IMG/VR virus record: IMGVR_UViG_3300025889_000530
Location: 1-32,531 of that record
Strand: one strand, 5' to 3'
From: a virus
DNA length: 32,531 nucleotides
The notes beneath the pieces are model-generated. The model did no database searches. It was not told the origin of the DNA and saw only the letters and a list, made by a program, of their open reading frames with translations. Shown here one piece after another: positions 1 through 7,903 of this stretch. The position numbers and the translations under genes are program-made. How positions within the stretch are numbered: position 1 is the stretch's first letter; every line of letters starts with the position of its first letter.

Positions 1-54
1 AGCATTCTCGGAGAATACCTCGACCCCATTCATTTTGAAGGATGCGTTACTCAT
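1..54 (-). CDS. Start of another leftward tail-region gene (partial)
   Basis: Only the first 18 codons lie in the window, reading MSNASFKMNGVEVFSENA before the left edge cuts the gene. The start ATG overlaps the stop of the upstream gene in an ATGA arrangement, the same coupling seen at several junctions of this leftward unit. This makes a real gene likely. The product cannot be named from 18 residues. By position it should be another tail or fibre component. Confidence 0.55.
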   Translation of the reverse strand, partial: MSNASFKMNGVEVFSENA

Positions 55-749
55 ACTACGTTTAGCGTTCCAGTTACGTTAATTGTGCCTGTAAAATCTG
101 CGACACCATGTGCTACCGTCAGGTATCCATAAACATTTGTTGTTCCTGCCAATTCTGTGTCGCCAAAGAAAGCTACATTCTGTCCTGTTGGAACCGTCAC
201 ATCGTCTGAGACTGTACTGTAGTGCGATACCCGATCATGTGACACCAAAACTGCACTCCGACTAACTACGGTTACCACATCTCCATTTGCTAGCGCACTG
301 GCAAAAGTAATGACTCCTGTTGCTGCATTGAGACTCGTAATGTCTGGGGAACCACCTGTGGTCGTAAGCTTGACTCCATTCAGAAAGACATGAGTGTTTG
401 TAGCATTTAACGGATAAGAGAACGTGACAGTTGTTGGTGTACCGGAGATCGTAAACTCTTCAATGTACTCACCTAGTTCCGTTTGCCTTTTCGTAATATC
501 TCTGCGTCCGGTAACGACTACAATGTCTCCATTGACTGCCGCATTGTTTAGTGTGATCGTTGCAGCATCAGAATCCAGTGTGTAGTCATCTTTACTAAGC
601 AGAACACCATTCCTATAAAGTTCTAGAAACTCAGAGTTTGTGTTGGTAACGAATCCAGAGGTATTGAAAACCGTCTGTGTACTGGTTACCGCAAACTCCT
701 CTCGGAATTCACTTGTATTTAAGACTGGCTGGTTGCCGATGTAGCTCAT
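51..749 (-). CDS. Tail fibre-like structural protein, 232 aa
   Basis: The protein starts MSYIGNQP, an N-terminus typical of short tail/fibre proteins in aquatic phages. It then shows two similar beta-rich units, roughly residues 20-90 and 95-170. Each has a phrase like YRNGVLLSKDDYTLD or VFLNGVKLTTTGG followed by GDIVVVTGR or GDVVTVVSR. The C-terminus (AFFGDTELAGTTNVYGYLTV onward) is a repetitive beta pattern. The composition is rich in Thr, Val, Asn and Gly with no membrane segment. Its start overlaps the stop of the next gene (ATGA), so translation is probably coupled. The role in host contact is inferred from composition and position; the exact family is not identified. Confidence 0.7.
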   Translation of the reverse strand: MSYIGNQPVLNTSEFREEFAVTSTQTVFNTSGFVTNTNSEFLELYRNGVLLSKDDYTLDSDAATITLNNAAVNGDIVVVTGRRDITKRQTELGEYIEEFTISGTPTTVTFSYPLNATNTHVFLNGVKLTTTGGSPDITSLNAATGVITFASALANGDVVTVVSRSAVLVSHDRVSHYSTVSDDVTVPTGQNVAFFGDTELAGTTNVYGYLTVAHGVADFTGTINVTGTLNVV

Positions 750-1000
750 GCTGTTTCTTGTGCTGCTAGATGTGCGGTGTAGGCGTTAATAACTTCATCT
801 GTAAAGACAGCAGAACAGACTGCTTGAACTTTAGCATCTCTAGTAGAGTAATCGTCTGTGGGTGATACAACATAGCGATGGTAAGATTGCGAAATGACTT
901 GTCCATCTTCCAGCACTTGGCTTGCTTCTCGCACTTGAATGTGGTTGTAGGGGCCAACGATTTCTATTTTGTCGGTGATGGTTTGTTTCGTTAGTGCCAT
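746..1000 (-). CDS. Small tail-associated protein, 84 aa (copy 1)
   Basis: This 84-residue protein begins MALTKQTITDKIEIVG and continues with HIQVREASQVLEDG and SQSYHRYVVSP. It ends in an alpha-helical AYTAHLAAQE segment. It is a close paralogue of the protein at 1505-1759, with the same length and most residues shared. Each copy is paired with a fibre protein carrying the GGVNFGT and LDDYEEG motifs. Proteins of this style occur beside fibre genes in uncultured aquatic phages, and a chaperone or accessory role is possible. The function is unknown to me. The stop overlaps the start of the 51-749 gene. Confidence 0.7.
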   Translation of the reverse strand: MALTKQTITDKIEIVGPYNHIQVREASQVLEDGQVISQSYHRYVVSPTDDYSTRDAKVQAVCSAVFTDEVINAYTAHLAAQETA

Positions 1001-1013
1001 TGATTATTTCCTG

Positions 1014-1508
1014 TTATGCAGTTCGATAAAAAAATCCAAACGAAACGTTTCTGGCGTTTCCAGAACCAGTACCCGTTAATATCCATCTAAAATTCGATGT
1101 GTCTTGTTTTCCTGCTACTATTCCTGAGACCAGAACACTATCAGCATTGTTTTCAATCTGCGCCCCACCTCCACCAGAGGATACAGTAAAAGGCAATCCA
1201 CTAAAATCAATTGTAGTCGCACTATTTGTATCGATCTGAAGGCTCACTGAAATGCAAATAATATTTCCAATTTTTGTGTAGTTGGATGACTTACCTGAAG
1301 TATTTTGATAGGTAATTGAGGGAGCAGTAGCACCTGTATATGTAGAAATGGCTGCTGTAAAAGTTCCCTCCTCATAGTCATCCAAAACCCCACCAGTAAC
1401 TGTTCCAGACCCATCTGTACTAGTTCCAAAATTCACCCCTCCGCTCGGAACAACAATCTGACTGCTGTTCCCATTTATGAGTTCTGATAATTTGACTGCG
1501 GTAGTCAT
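1014..1508 (-). CDS. Tail fibre/receptor-binding-like protein, 164 aa
   Basis: The N-terminal 50 residues (LINGNSSQIVVPSGGVNFGT, then VTGGVLDDYEEGTFT) are shared with the protein at 1768-2238. The remaining 110 residues differ. LDDYEEG-type motifs are common near the trimerisation or tip region of phage fibres. The C-terminal domain is beta-rich with a Gly/Ser stretch (VSSGGGGAQIE) and ends in FGFFYRTA. A conserved N-terminus with a divergent distal domain suits a receptor-facing module that changes quickly. The start overlaps the stop of the preceding 84-aa gene (ATGA). Confidence 0.65.
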   Translation of the reverse strand: MTTAVKLSELINGNSSQIVVPSGGVNFGTSTDGSGTVTGGVLDDYEEGTFTAAISTYTGATAPSITYQNTSGKSSNYTKIGNIICISVSLQIDTNSATTIDFSGLPFTVSSGGGGAQIENNADSVLVSGIVAGKQDTSNFRWILTGTGSGNARNVSFGFFYRTA

Positions 1509-1759
1509 GCAACTTCCTGTGCGGCTAGATGTGCAGTATAAGCATCTTTGACTTCCTGCGTATGAACTGCTGCTGCCACTGCTTGCACTTTCGGATCTTT
1601 GTCGGTTGTGTCATCCAGTGGAGAGACTACATAACGGTGATAGGACTGTGAGATTATGTTACCATCTTCTAGCACTTGGATTGCTTCACGAACTTGAATG
1701 TGATTGTACTGTCCAACGATTTCAATTTTATCTGTGATGGTTTGTTTGGTTAAAGACAT
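1505..1759 (-). CDS. Small tail-associated protein, 84 aa (copy 2)
   Basis: This is the paralogue of 746-1000: MSLTKQTITDKIEIVG, then YNHIQVREAIQVLEDG, SQSYHRYVVSPLDD and an AYTAHLAAQEVA tail. Differences cluster in the middle (TDKDPKVQAVAAAV against STRDAKVQAVCSAV). An AAGG ribosome binding site precedes the start. The pair of 84-aa genes, each with its own downstream fibre gene, shows that a two-gene cassette was duplicated. Function unknown. It probably serves the fibre protein encoded just after it. Confidence 0.7.
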   Translation of the reverse strand: MSLTKQTITDKIEIVGQYNHIQVREAIQVLEDGNIISQSYHRYVVSPLDDTTDKDPKVQAVAAAVHTQEVKDAYTAHLAAQEVA

Positions 1760-1767
1760 TGAATACC

Positions 1768-2238
1768 TTAGTTAGTAAAATAAAATCCTGTTATTGCATA
1801 TGTTTCGTTAGCAACAGCAGTGCTGCCATCATATCGGTAGAAATCAAAAGAATTAGTCACACTTTGCAATAAACATGATAAAGATTTACCAGTAGTTCTA
1901 CTGTTTCCCACAAATGCACCTCCAGTATTGTTAAATGAAAATGGTAGCGTAACGTTAACGTTCCCTCCTCCGCTAGAGACTGAAAGAACAAGGAGCATAT
2001 CAATTAAAACGACACTACCCACTTTACGATATTTTGCATAAGTGACAGATGTTGTAGCTGAACCAGATGGTAATGCCACCGTTGCAGAGTAACTCCCCTC
2101 CTCGTAGTCATCCAAAATCCCACCAGTAACCGTTGTTCCTGTACCATCTGTACCTGTTCCAAAATTAACTCCTCCACTCGGCACAACGATCTGACTGCTG
2201 GAATTGATTGTGTTTGCTAGTGTTCGTGCATTACTCAT
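1768..2238 (-). CDS. Tail fibre/receptor-binding-like protein, 156 aa
   Basis: The N-terminus (INSSSQIVVPSGGVNFGTGT and VTGGILDDYEEGSYS) matches the 1014-1508 protein closely. The distal part is beta-rich (VTYAKYRKVGSVVLIDMLL, VNVTLPFSFNNTGG) and ends GFYFTN. The pattern of a trial value followed by TKIGN or YRKVGSVV is frequent in C-terminal fibre domains of many phages. Its start lies 8 bp inside the end of the gene at 2231. It is likely an adhesin or tip component. The receptor cannot be deduced. Confidence 0.65.
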   Translation of the reverse strand: MSNARTLANTINSSSQIVVPSGGVNFGTGTDGTGTTVTGGILDDYEEGSYSATVALPSGSATTSVTYAKYRKVGSVVLIDMLLVLSVSSGGGNVNVTLPFSFNNTGGAFVGNSRTTGKSLSCLLQSVTNSFDFYRYDGSTAVANETYAITGFYFTN

Positions 2239-2569
2239 AGCTAGGCCACGTTACGTTGGTTAGATTTCCTTGGTCGTCTAGTTGTGGGTCTGCGGTTGCT
2301 GGTAGATCCCGTAGGGCTTGTCGGTAGTCGATTTGTGCTTGTGTCATGACTCTGTCGGATAGTGCCATCCAATCAGTTTGTGCTAGCAAATAATTCCGTT
2401 GTTTTCGTAAATCTGACCAAGCTTTATTTGTTTTATATTCATTTAACTTTTGAGTGACTACAGATTCGACTGGTGCTACCTCATCAGTTTGTGGAAACCA
2501 TTCGACTACCCCATTTTCAAACGAAAACGGGATACTAAACGATGAATAAAACTCTTGTAGATAATTCAT
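2231..2569 (-). CDS. Tail fibre assembly chaperone-like protein, 112 aa
   Basis: The second half contains RKQRNYLLAQTDWMALSDR followed by YRQALRDLP. This is the RxxLLxxTDWxxLxD...YRQALRDLP signature of phage tail fibre assembly/tail assembly chaperone-like proteins. I place the start at the ATG giving MNYLQEFYSS, because it forms an ATGA overlap with the stop of the upstream gene. An ATG four codons earlier (MENC) is possible. The location among fibre genes supports a role in folding or attaching fibres. Confidence 0.7.
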   Translation of the reverse strand: MNYLQEFYSSFSIPFSFENGVVEWFPQTDEVAPVESVVTQKLNEYKTNKAWSDLRKQRNYLLAQTDWMALSDRVMTQAQIDYRQALRDLPATADPQLDDQGNLTNVTWPSYE

Positions 2570-3189
2570 GCAATTTTCCATACTGCAATGTTTATCGGCC
2601 TGTCAGAATTCGCTGACCAACTAGCTGTCACTCCAGTTGAGTGTATAGCAGGTCTGAAATACAAGGTAACATTCGATGCTGCTGTATAAAGATGGGTTAC
2701 CATTGAACCGATTAAAATTCTGGGGTTATTTGCCGCAACGGCATCATCAACATATGCTTGCCCACCGTAGGTAAAAGTACCTTGTGAACTTGTAGTCAGT
2801 GTTGTTGTGTCATATTGAATAGCTCCATAACCAAAAGTAGTGGCATCTCTGGATTGAAAACCTCCACCAGAAATATGAATTAAGCACTTCTGACCAGACG
2901 TTAAAGTTACAGATCTGACTGTACCCCATCCATAATCGCTAGTTCGATCCCCAGAGTTTGACAGTTCTTGGTAGAAATCTACACCAATGACTACGCCAGA
3001 TGGAAACGTCACACCACTGCCAATCGTACCATTATTCAACGTCACCACCCCACCACTCTCACTCAAAACAGCAGTAGTTCCATCGCTTTTTGTGATCGAA
3101 TTCCCAGAGGATTTTAGTTTTGCTCCGTCCAGAGTAATTTCAGTAGCACTGACTAAACTGCTAGAGCGTTTGCTGCCGATATAGCTCAT
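2566..3189 (-). CDS. Tail fibre-like protein, 207 aa
   Basis: The protein starts MSYIGSKRSSSLVSATEITL, a start resembling that of the 51-749 product. It continues with ITKSDGTTAVLSESGGVVTL, a motif common in short tail fibre and knob proteins of aquatic phages. The C-terminal 120 residues are beta-rich (SVTLTSGQKCLIHISGGGF, ITVLYFR-like repeats) and could form a jelly-roll-like knob. That is inference from pattern only. Its start overlaps the upstream stop as TGATG. Confidence 0.65.
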   Translation of the reverse strand: MSYIGSKRSSSLVSATEITLDGAKLKSSGNSITKSDGTTAVLSESGGVVTLNNGTIGSGVTFPSGVVIGVDFYQELSNSGDRTSDYGWGTVRSVTLTSGQKCLIHISGGGFQSRDATTFGYGAIQYDTTTLTTSSQGTFTYGGQAYVDDAVAANNPRILIGSMVTHLYTAASNVTLYFRPAIHSTGVTASWSANSDRPINIAVWKIA

Positions 3190-3524
3190 CAGGTAATCTC
3201 CAGATAGCTGAGATGTACATCTACTGCTGATGCCGAATCTGCTGTGACTGTCAGGTTTTCATTCGGCACAAGTACCAGCTTTCCACCGTCTAAAAGATTT
3301 ACTGAAGATCCCACTGGAATTGGAATATTTGTGATGTAGCTTGTATAAGTAGGACTTCCGGTATCGTACTTAATTTCAACAGTTAGTGTACGAGACGCAG
3401 AAGATTTGTTTGAGGCTATCAGTCCGATGCAAACAACTTCTGTTGCAGAAGGCACATCTGACGCTAAAACATCAGTTCTTGATGTTCCTGCGGTTACTGT
3501 CTTTCGGAGGAATGCGTTTGCCAT
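3189..3524 (-). CDS. Small virion/tail protein, 111 aa
   Basis: The sequence begins MANAFLRKTVTAGTSRTDVL and is an all-beta protein. It contains VVCIGLIASNKSSASRTLTV and IPVGSSVNLLDGGKLVLVPN and ends LSYLEIT. Similar short proteins (start MANAF or MANSF, a VGSS...LLDGGK motif) are common in the structural region of aquatic phages, where they are usually unannotated. It follows the collagen-like fibre gene by 3 bp and overlaps the next gene. A role as a head or tail decoration or connector protein is plausible but not shown. Confidence 0.6.
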   Translation of the reverse strand: MANAFLRKTVTAGTSRTDVLASDVPSATEVVCIGLIASNKSSASRTLTVEIKYDTGSPTYTSYITNIPIPVGSSVNLLDGGKLVLVPNENLTVTADSASAVDVHLSYLEIT

Positions 3525-3527
3525 ATT

Positions 3528-4868
3528 TTAACCTAGTGCTATTGCGAAAGGTATTGGATCAGCACCTGCTGCGCCAGTAGCGCCACGAAGATCTCCTGTG
3601 CTAAAACCTAACCCGTCGTTACTCGTAAAAGTAACAATACCTGTGCTTGAATTATAACTACCTCCAGTAAAGCCAGTACCATCTGTGCCGTCTATGCCAT
3701 TGGTTCCGGCTGGGCCTGTTGCTCCTGTTGCACCTGTTGCTCCGGTAGCACCCTGTGGGCCTGTTGCTCCTGTTGCACCTGTTGCTCCGGTAGCACCCTG
3801 TGGGCCTGTTGCGCCTGTAGCCCCTCGTAAATCGCCCGTACTAAAGCCTAGTCCGTCATCACTCGTAAAAGTAACTATGCCTGTAGCGGAGTTGTAGCTT
3901 CCCCCAGTAAATCCAGTTCCGTCTACTCCAGCAGCACCAGTAGCACCCGTAGCTCCCTGTGGGCCTGTTGCGCCTGTAGCTCCCTGTGGGCCTGTTGCGC
4001 CTGTAGCTCCCTGTGGGCCTGTTGCGCCTGTAGCGCCTCTAACGTCTCCGGTACTAAAACCTAGCCCGTCATCGCTAGTAAACGTTATAACTCCAGTAGA
4101 ACTATCGTAGCTCCCACCCGTGAACCCATCTCCGGTAGAACCTGTAGCTCCTTGTGGGCCTGTAGCTCCTTGTGGGCCTGTTGCGCCTGTAGCTCCTTGT
4201 GGGCCTGTAGCTCCTTGTGGGCCTGTTGCGCCTGTAGCCCCCTGTGGGCCTTGTGCTCCCTGTGGGCCTGTAGCACCTGTAGCGCCATCTACTCCATCAC
4301 TTGGTTTGGCAAAGGTTACTTCGGTAGATGTACTATCTGTAAATTGAAACGTGATCCCGTAAGCAGCAGTGGGGTTTTGGGTGCTATTGCCTAGCGAAAT
4401 ACTACTAACTCCTCTACCTGCTGGGCCGGTAACCGAAGGGATCGTCAGGTCAAAGTTTGTAGTATTGCCTTGGTAGTCAGTAGTCGTGAAACGAGCCTGA
4501 CTGTTTCCTAGGTTCGTGATGCTCGTTACCGAAGTCCCGTCATTCCCTGCGTCTCCTTGATCCCCCTTGATCCCAGCAGGTAGTGTCAGTGTCTGATGGT
4601 ACGCATTGTTACCCCAGGTGACCGTAAACTGAGAACCATTCTGAACAATGCTATCAATTCCGTAGCCTCGTGGCCCCTGAGTTGCCTGAGCTACTATATG
4701 AGCCAGTGCACCGGAAACCGTAGTTGACGAGTAGGCTGTCTGATCTGTACTCGACAGAGGGATGTGACTAGCATTCAGCTCATCCGCAACGGTACTTAGG
4801 TCGTCACCGACAATTGGCCTTGAGGTGATAGTAAAAGTATTTCCTAGTGTATCTTTAAAACTAGCCAT
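3528..4868 (-). CDS. Collagen-like tail fibre protein, 446 aa
   Basis: After a globular N-terminus ([18 protein letters not shown] and a region with VTWGNN), the second half is built of Gly-X-Y runs ([10 protein letters not shown] type) that should form a trimeric collagen-like stalk. Three near-identical globular inserts, GFTGGSY(D/N)SSTG followed by [13 protein letters not shown](V/L)RG, interrupt the runs. The chosen start has an upstream GGAGGTGG ribosome binding site and overlaps the previous stop (TAATG). A longer frame starting five codons earlier would lose that site. Collagen-like phage fibres are well known; the long direct repeats may vary in number between isolates. Confidence 0.8.
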   Translation of the reverse strand: MASFKDTLGNTFTITSRPIVGDDLSTVADELNASHIPLSSTDQTAYSSTTVSGALAHIVAQATQGPRGYGIDSIVQNGSQFTVTWGNNAYHQTLTLPAGIKGDQGDAGNDGTSVTSITNLGNSQARFTTTDYQGNTTNFDLTIPSVTGPAGRGVSSISLGNSTQNPTAAYGITFQFTDSTSTEVTFAKPSDGVDGATGATGPQGAQGPQGATGATGPQGATGPQGATGATGPQGATGPQGATGSTGDGFTGGSYDSSTGVITFTSDDGLGFSTGDVRGATGATGPQGATGATGPQGATGATGPQGATGATGAAGVDGTGFTGGSYNSATGIVTFTSDDGLGFSTGDLRGATGATGPQGATGATGATGATGPQGATGATGATGATGPAGTNGIDGTDGTGFTGGSYNSSTGIVTFTSNDGLGFSTGDLRGATGAAGADPIPFAIALG

Positions 4869-5713
4869 TATCTCCACCTCCAACCGACACGGATTCGTTT
4901 CCTCGATGCGCCTGAGTTTCTAGTCATTGAATTCGTAGACTCTGATTGGGTAGCATAGCGCACCATCTCTAGGAATCTCTGTCTAAAAACCCCTGATTTC
5001 TCTACGTTCCGTAATTCGTTCTCTTTCAAGTATGCCCGCTCAGCTACGCCAAAAACTAGCGCCTCCTGGTACATAGAACCAACTAGCGGAACGTCAGTAT
5101 CCGCCTGAGTATTGTTGTAGGTCAACCGATCTCTTGGAGGGTCGATCACTCCGTCAAACTTAATCACGGAAGTATCTACAATTGCAGTGATAATCCCTGT
5201 GGTTGTAGAGAGAACATCGGTAGAGCTGTCGCCCGTCACATCGAATACAGGGATCTGAGAGACTAACGTAGCACTAAAGAGGTGATCGGAGGTCGTCGGA
5301 GTCGGATAGACTCGGAAGGTAGGACTTGAGTTGTGCTCGATGACGATTGCTCGGATCGGGCCTGACTGACTCTGCCAGTTTGAATCTACAATCTGACCAC
5401 TGACTACTCGATTCTCGTCTAATACGCTAGAGGTAACAATCGGAATCTCAACGGAAGTATTCTCGATCCGAGCACGCTTGAGGTTCATCAGTGGCGGATT
5501 GGACGGACGATTAAAAGAAGAAGTAGCTTCTACAATCGTTACATCGGAAGTGACTATTGGAAACTCAGTAAGCCGGATGAACTCATGCTGAGCGTCATAG
5601 AGATACTGACGCAACTCCGGTGCAGTCCACCGCTTACTAGTATTAGAACTGTAACTCCCATCCTGTAGTAGAGTAGTTACTCTATCCAGAATTTGTGCTT
5701 GAGTCAGGCTCAT
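4868..5713 (-). CDS. Tail adaptor/head-tail connector-like protein, 281 aa
   Basis: The N-terminus ([20 protein letters not shown], then [20 protein letters not shown]) is helical and resembles the start of phage adaptor proteins that bind below the portal. The middle is beta-rich. The C-terminus returns to helix ([19 protein letters not shown]) and ends in a basic tail ([13 protein letters not shown]). That mix of a helical pair with a beta insertion suits connector proteins. Position after the capsid genes and before the fibres supports the call. Homology was judged by eye only. Confidence 0.55.
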   Translation of the reverse strand: MSLTQAQILDRVTTLLQDGSYSSNTSKRWTAPELRQYLYDAQHEFIRLTEFPIVTSDVTIVEATSSFNRPSNPPLMNLKRARIENTSVEIPIVTSSVLDENRVVSGQIVDSNWQSQSGPIRAIVIEHNSSPTFRVYPTPTTSDHLFSATLVSQIPVFDVTGDSSTDVLSTTTGIITAIVDTSVIKFDGVIDPPRDRLTYNNTQADTDVPLVGSMYQEALVFGVAERAYLKENELRNVEKSGVFRQRFLEMVRYATQSESTNSMTRNSGASRKRIRVGWRWR

Positions 5714-6197
5714 TCTCCCCTACGTCTAGAGAGTGTTTTGTCTTTCTAGGTGCTCGTACTATTTTAGCTTTTGCTTCTGCTTGAGCTTCCATACCTGTAG
5801 CGGTATCGATAATTGTACCTTGAGCATCCTTAACAGGCATAATTACAGTAATCGGAAAACGTGGCCTCTGGTATCCTTCGGGTGGCTTGTAATACTGGGT
5901 CTGTGTGTACTCAGTAATTACACACTCTAACAACCTATTTATATGGACACCACTTACAATTCTAGCAGATCCTCTAGGAATTACTGTTGGAAACCCATTA
6001 ACCGATACACTAACTGCTTCAGTCTCGTGGTGATCCCGACCCATTTCCACACGGATTACTCCGAAACCTGGGGGTACGGATTCCGGCTTGCCATCCCACT
6101 CAGGGGCAAGGTTGTGTCGGCTATTGACTGTATGATAGCGACCAGTGCCTGAGTTGTACTCACTCGAAGTCTGGTTTGGTACGTATGTATAATTCAT
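5682..6197 (-). CDS. Hypothetical structural protein, 171 aa
   Basis: The product contains HNLAPEWDGKPESVPPGFGV, GFPTVIPRGSARIVSGVHIN and a PPEGYQRPRFPITV region. It ends in a charged, disordered, acidic tail. The C-terminal 10 codons overlap the start of the connector-like gene by 32 bp. The order after the capsid gene and before the connector suggests a head completion or head-tail joining role. I do not recognise a named family. Confidence 0.6.
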   Translation of the reverse strand: MNYTYVPNQTSSEYNSGTGRYHTVNSRHNLAPEWDGKPESVPPGFGVIRVEMGRDHHETEAVSVSVNGFPTVIPRGSARIVSGVHINRLLECVITEYTQTQYYKPPEGYQRPRFPITVIMPVKDAQGTIIDTATGMEAQAEAKAKIVRAPRKTKHSLDVGENEPDSSTNSG

Positions 6198-6214
6198 AGC
6201 TCCACTTTAGAATC

Positions 6215-6238
6215 AGAGGACTACCGAAGTAGTCCTCT
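6215..6238 (-). other. Strong intergenic hairpin with UUCG loop
   Basis: AGAGGACTAC and GTAGTCCTCT form a perfect 10-bp stem. In the leftward transcript the loop is UUCG closed by a C-G pair, the extra-stable tetraloop type. There is no T-run after it in the leftward direction, so it is not a classical terminator. It may protect or process the capsid-region mRNA, or set relative expression of the flanking genes. Confidence 0.7.
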
Positions 6239-6244
6239 TAGTTA

Positions 6245-6685
6245 TTATACGTAGCTCGTCACCTTTGTCGGGTGGACGTTCGCATCAAAGCGATAAACTA
6301 CATAAGCATAGACTGCTCCGGTAGAAGCAGATCCAGCCGTGTTAATAAATGTGAATCGGATCGTTCGATCCGGTAGTGAGGCTACCGGAACCCACTTCGT
6401 TTCCATCTCATAGATTGTTTCACTGTTAGCAGCGTTAAGATCTACAGGATTTGTTGGAGTAAAGTAGTCTTCATCCGCAGCTACGCCTACACCTGCAAGG
6501 TGTCCTGCGTCTACGGTAACTACTTGGTCGAAGTCATTCTTCACAACATAGACAATCTTCTCGACAATCGATTCGGGCGGAACCGTAATGTCGAAATATT
6601 TTGTCTCGTTAGCCGTCATAGCTGTCACAGCAATGTGTTCCGTACACTGTGGGACATAGCTCATTTGCATCTTGTCAGATCGCAT
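6245..6685 (-). CDS. Small virion protein next to the capsid gene, 146 aa
   Basis: The protein starts MRSDKMQMSYVPQC and is beta-rich: KYFDITVPPESIVEKIVYVV, RTIRFTFINTAG, AVYAYVVYRFDAN. It has no membrane or signal segment. A GGAG ribosome binding site in the same sequence context as that of the capsid gene (TAGGAGAAGAC) precedes the start, hinting at similar high expression. The position directly after the major capsid protein suggests a head decoration or stabilising protein. This is inference from location. Confidence 0.6.
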   Translation of the reverse strand: MRSDKMQMSYVPQCTEHIAVTAMTANETKYFDITVPPESIVEKIVYVVKNDFDQVVTVDAGHLAGVGVAADEDYFTPTNPVDLNAANSETIYEMETKWVPVASLPDRTIRFTFINTAGSASTGAVYAYVVYRFDANVHPTKVTSYV

Positions 6686-6706
6686 AGTCTTCTCCTAAGA
6701 GCTGGT

Positions 6707-6729
6707 AGCTAGTGCTACTAGCACTAGCT
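6707..6729 (-). other. Palindromic hairpin after the capsid gene
   Basis: AGCTAGTGC and GCACTAGCT form a 9-bp stem around TACTA. The whole 23-bp stretch is a near-perfect palindrome. It lies between the capsid stop and the next gene and lacks a T-run on the leftward strand. An RNA-stabilising or partial-termination element that lets the capsid mRNA accumulate is possible. Confidence 0.6.
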
Positions 6730-6740
6730 TAATAATAAAA

Positions 6741-7895
6741 TTAGACGTTGGTACTATACGGAGCAGGAGGATTGTACCAGTTGGTTGCTGAAGTCGTTCC
6801 GGTAGTTACCTCAGGGGTAAAGGCCGAAGCAGCAGTCTCAATGGAAACCATCCAATCTTCGTTTAAGATAATAGAACCAAACATAAACGTATACCCCACC
6901 GTACCACGCTGGCCTAGAGGGTCAGTACCGCTAGGAGTAGGTCGTACTACCTTTGGTACAATGCTATCCATCCCGCCAATCGTTGCTGTCCCTACAGAGT
7001 CTCTAGCAAAGATTACAATCGGGTAAACATCTGTTTTACCATTATTAGTCAATACAGGGGTGTTTGCATGTGGAGTAGCACCAGCACCCTGAGAAGTGTC
7101 ACCGTTTCGGTCAAACGGAACTGCTTGGGTAGTGGCAATAAAACGAATTCCGTTGTAGGAACCCATCTCAAAGTCCATCACATCTCCGCTAGCATACTTC
7201 TCAACTGGTACAAACCCTTCAATGTTCTCCAGGTCGTAGCGCAGATTCGGATGACAGATTGCAATGAATCCAGCACGGATCGGCTCAGTCGCTACATCAG
7301 GACTAGCAGCTAACATTTCGGTCATCTTCACGGCGTCATTGTTCTCTAGGAATCGAATAGCCTGATCGAACTCTTTACCCGTAGTAGATAAGATTCCGTT
7401 AACATTATCTCGTCTAGTTACTGCAACAGCAGGGCTAGAGTTAGATCCATCATTGGTGTAGATCACGTTAGCAGGGGAACGGAAATGCTTATAAGCTAGC
7501 ATGTCCATTGTCTCGGCTGCTTGGATCGCTTGTCTGTCACTAATGATACTGATGTAAGGATCTTGTCCTAAAAGTTCCATCAAGTCTGTCACAGGCGTGT
7601 AACGTCCGTACTGACGGATAGAATGTGAAATCACTTCAGATTCTAGCGTGTCGAAATCAGGAGTTACACCCTCGCCTAGTGGGGTAGTATTGATCGGGAA
7701 CTTCTTATATCTACGATGTCGAATCGTGTTGCCCTCTCCTGTACCCTTTGAATCCTTCTGAGCGAAGCGAGCAAAGGTTAAATGTTTTTGGGCAATCGGT
7801 AACATCTTTGACTGAATCGTCAAAGCATCCTCGGTGCTCAGATCTCCGTAAAGAGATCCAGCTACCGTTGTATAATTAGTAGCTGTAATAGCCAT
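6741..7895 (-). CDS. Major capsid protein, N4-gp56 family
   Basis: The 384-residue protein has the features of the N4-gp56 capsid group. The N-terminus (SKMLPIAQKHLTFARFAQKD) is followed by TIRHRRYKKFPINTTPLGEG, then SHSIRQYGRYTPVTDLMELLG. Later comes FIAICHPNLRYDLENIEGFVPV and a C-terminal TVGYTFMFGSIILNEDWMVSIE. The length fits the family. A strong AGGAG site precedes the start, only 8 bp after the scaffold-like gene. The protein forms the icosahedral head shell with an HK97-type fold, as known for the family. Confidence 0.9.
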   Translation of the reverse strand: MAITATNYTTVAGSLYGDLSTEDALTIQSKMLPIAQKHLTFARFAQKDSKGTGEGNTIRHRRYKKFPINTTPLGEGVTPDFDTLESEVISHSIRQYGRYTPVTDLMELLGQDPYISIISDRQAIQAAETMDMLAYKHFRSPANVIYTNDGSNSSPAVAVTRRDNVNGILSTTGKEFDQAIRFLENNDAVKMTEMLAASPDVATEPIRAGFIAICHPNLRYDLENIEGFVPVEKYASGDVMDFEMGSYNGIRFIATTQAVPFDRNGDTSQGAGATPHANTPVLTNNGKTDVYPIVIFARDSVGTATIGGMDSIVPKVVRPTPSGTDPLGQRGTVGYTFMFGSIILNEDWMVSIETAASAFTPEVTTGTTSATNWYNPPAPYSTNV

Positions 7896-7903
7896 GTCTT
7901 CTC

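Noticed and set aside
1210-1226. AGTCGCACTA inside a fibre gene as another motif copy
   Set aside because: Only the 10-bp core matches and the upstream half does not. It is probably chance.
3680-4290. Regular repeats that could suggest a CRISPR array, and Cys/Pro-rich frames on the opposite strand
   Set aside because: The repeats are Gly-X-Y codons of the collagen-like fibre. The opposite-strand frames are their shadows.
4868-4883. Longer start for the collagen-like fibre gene
   Set aside because: The ATG at 4868 has GGAGGTGG upstream and a TAATG overlap. The earlier start would place that ribosome site inside the gene.
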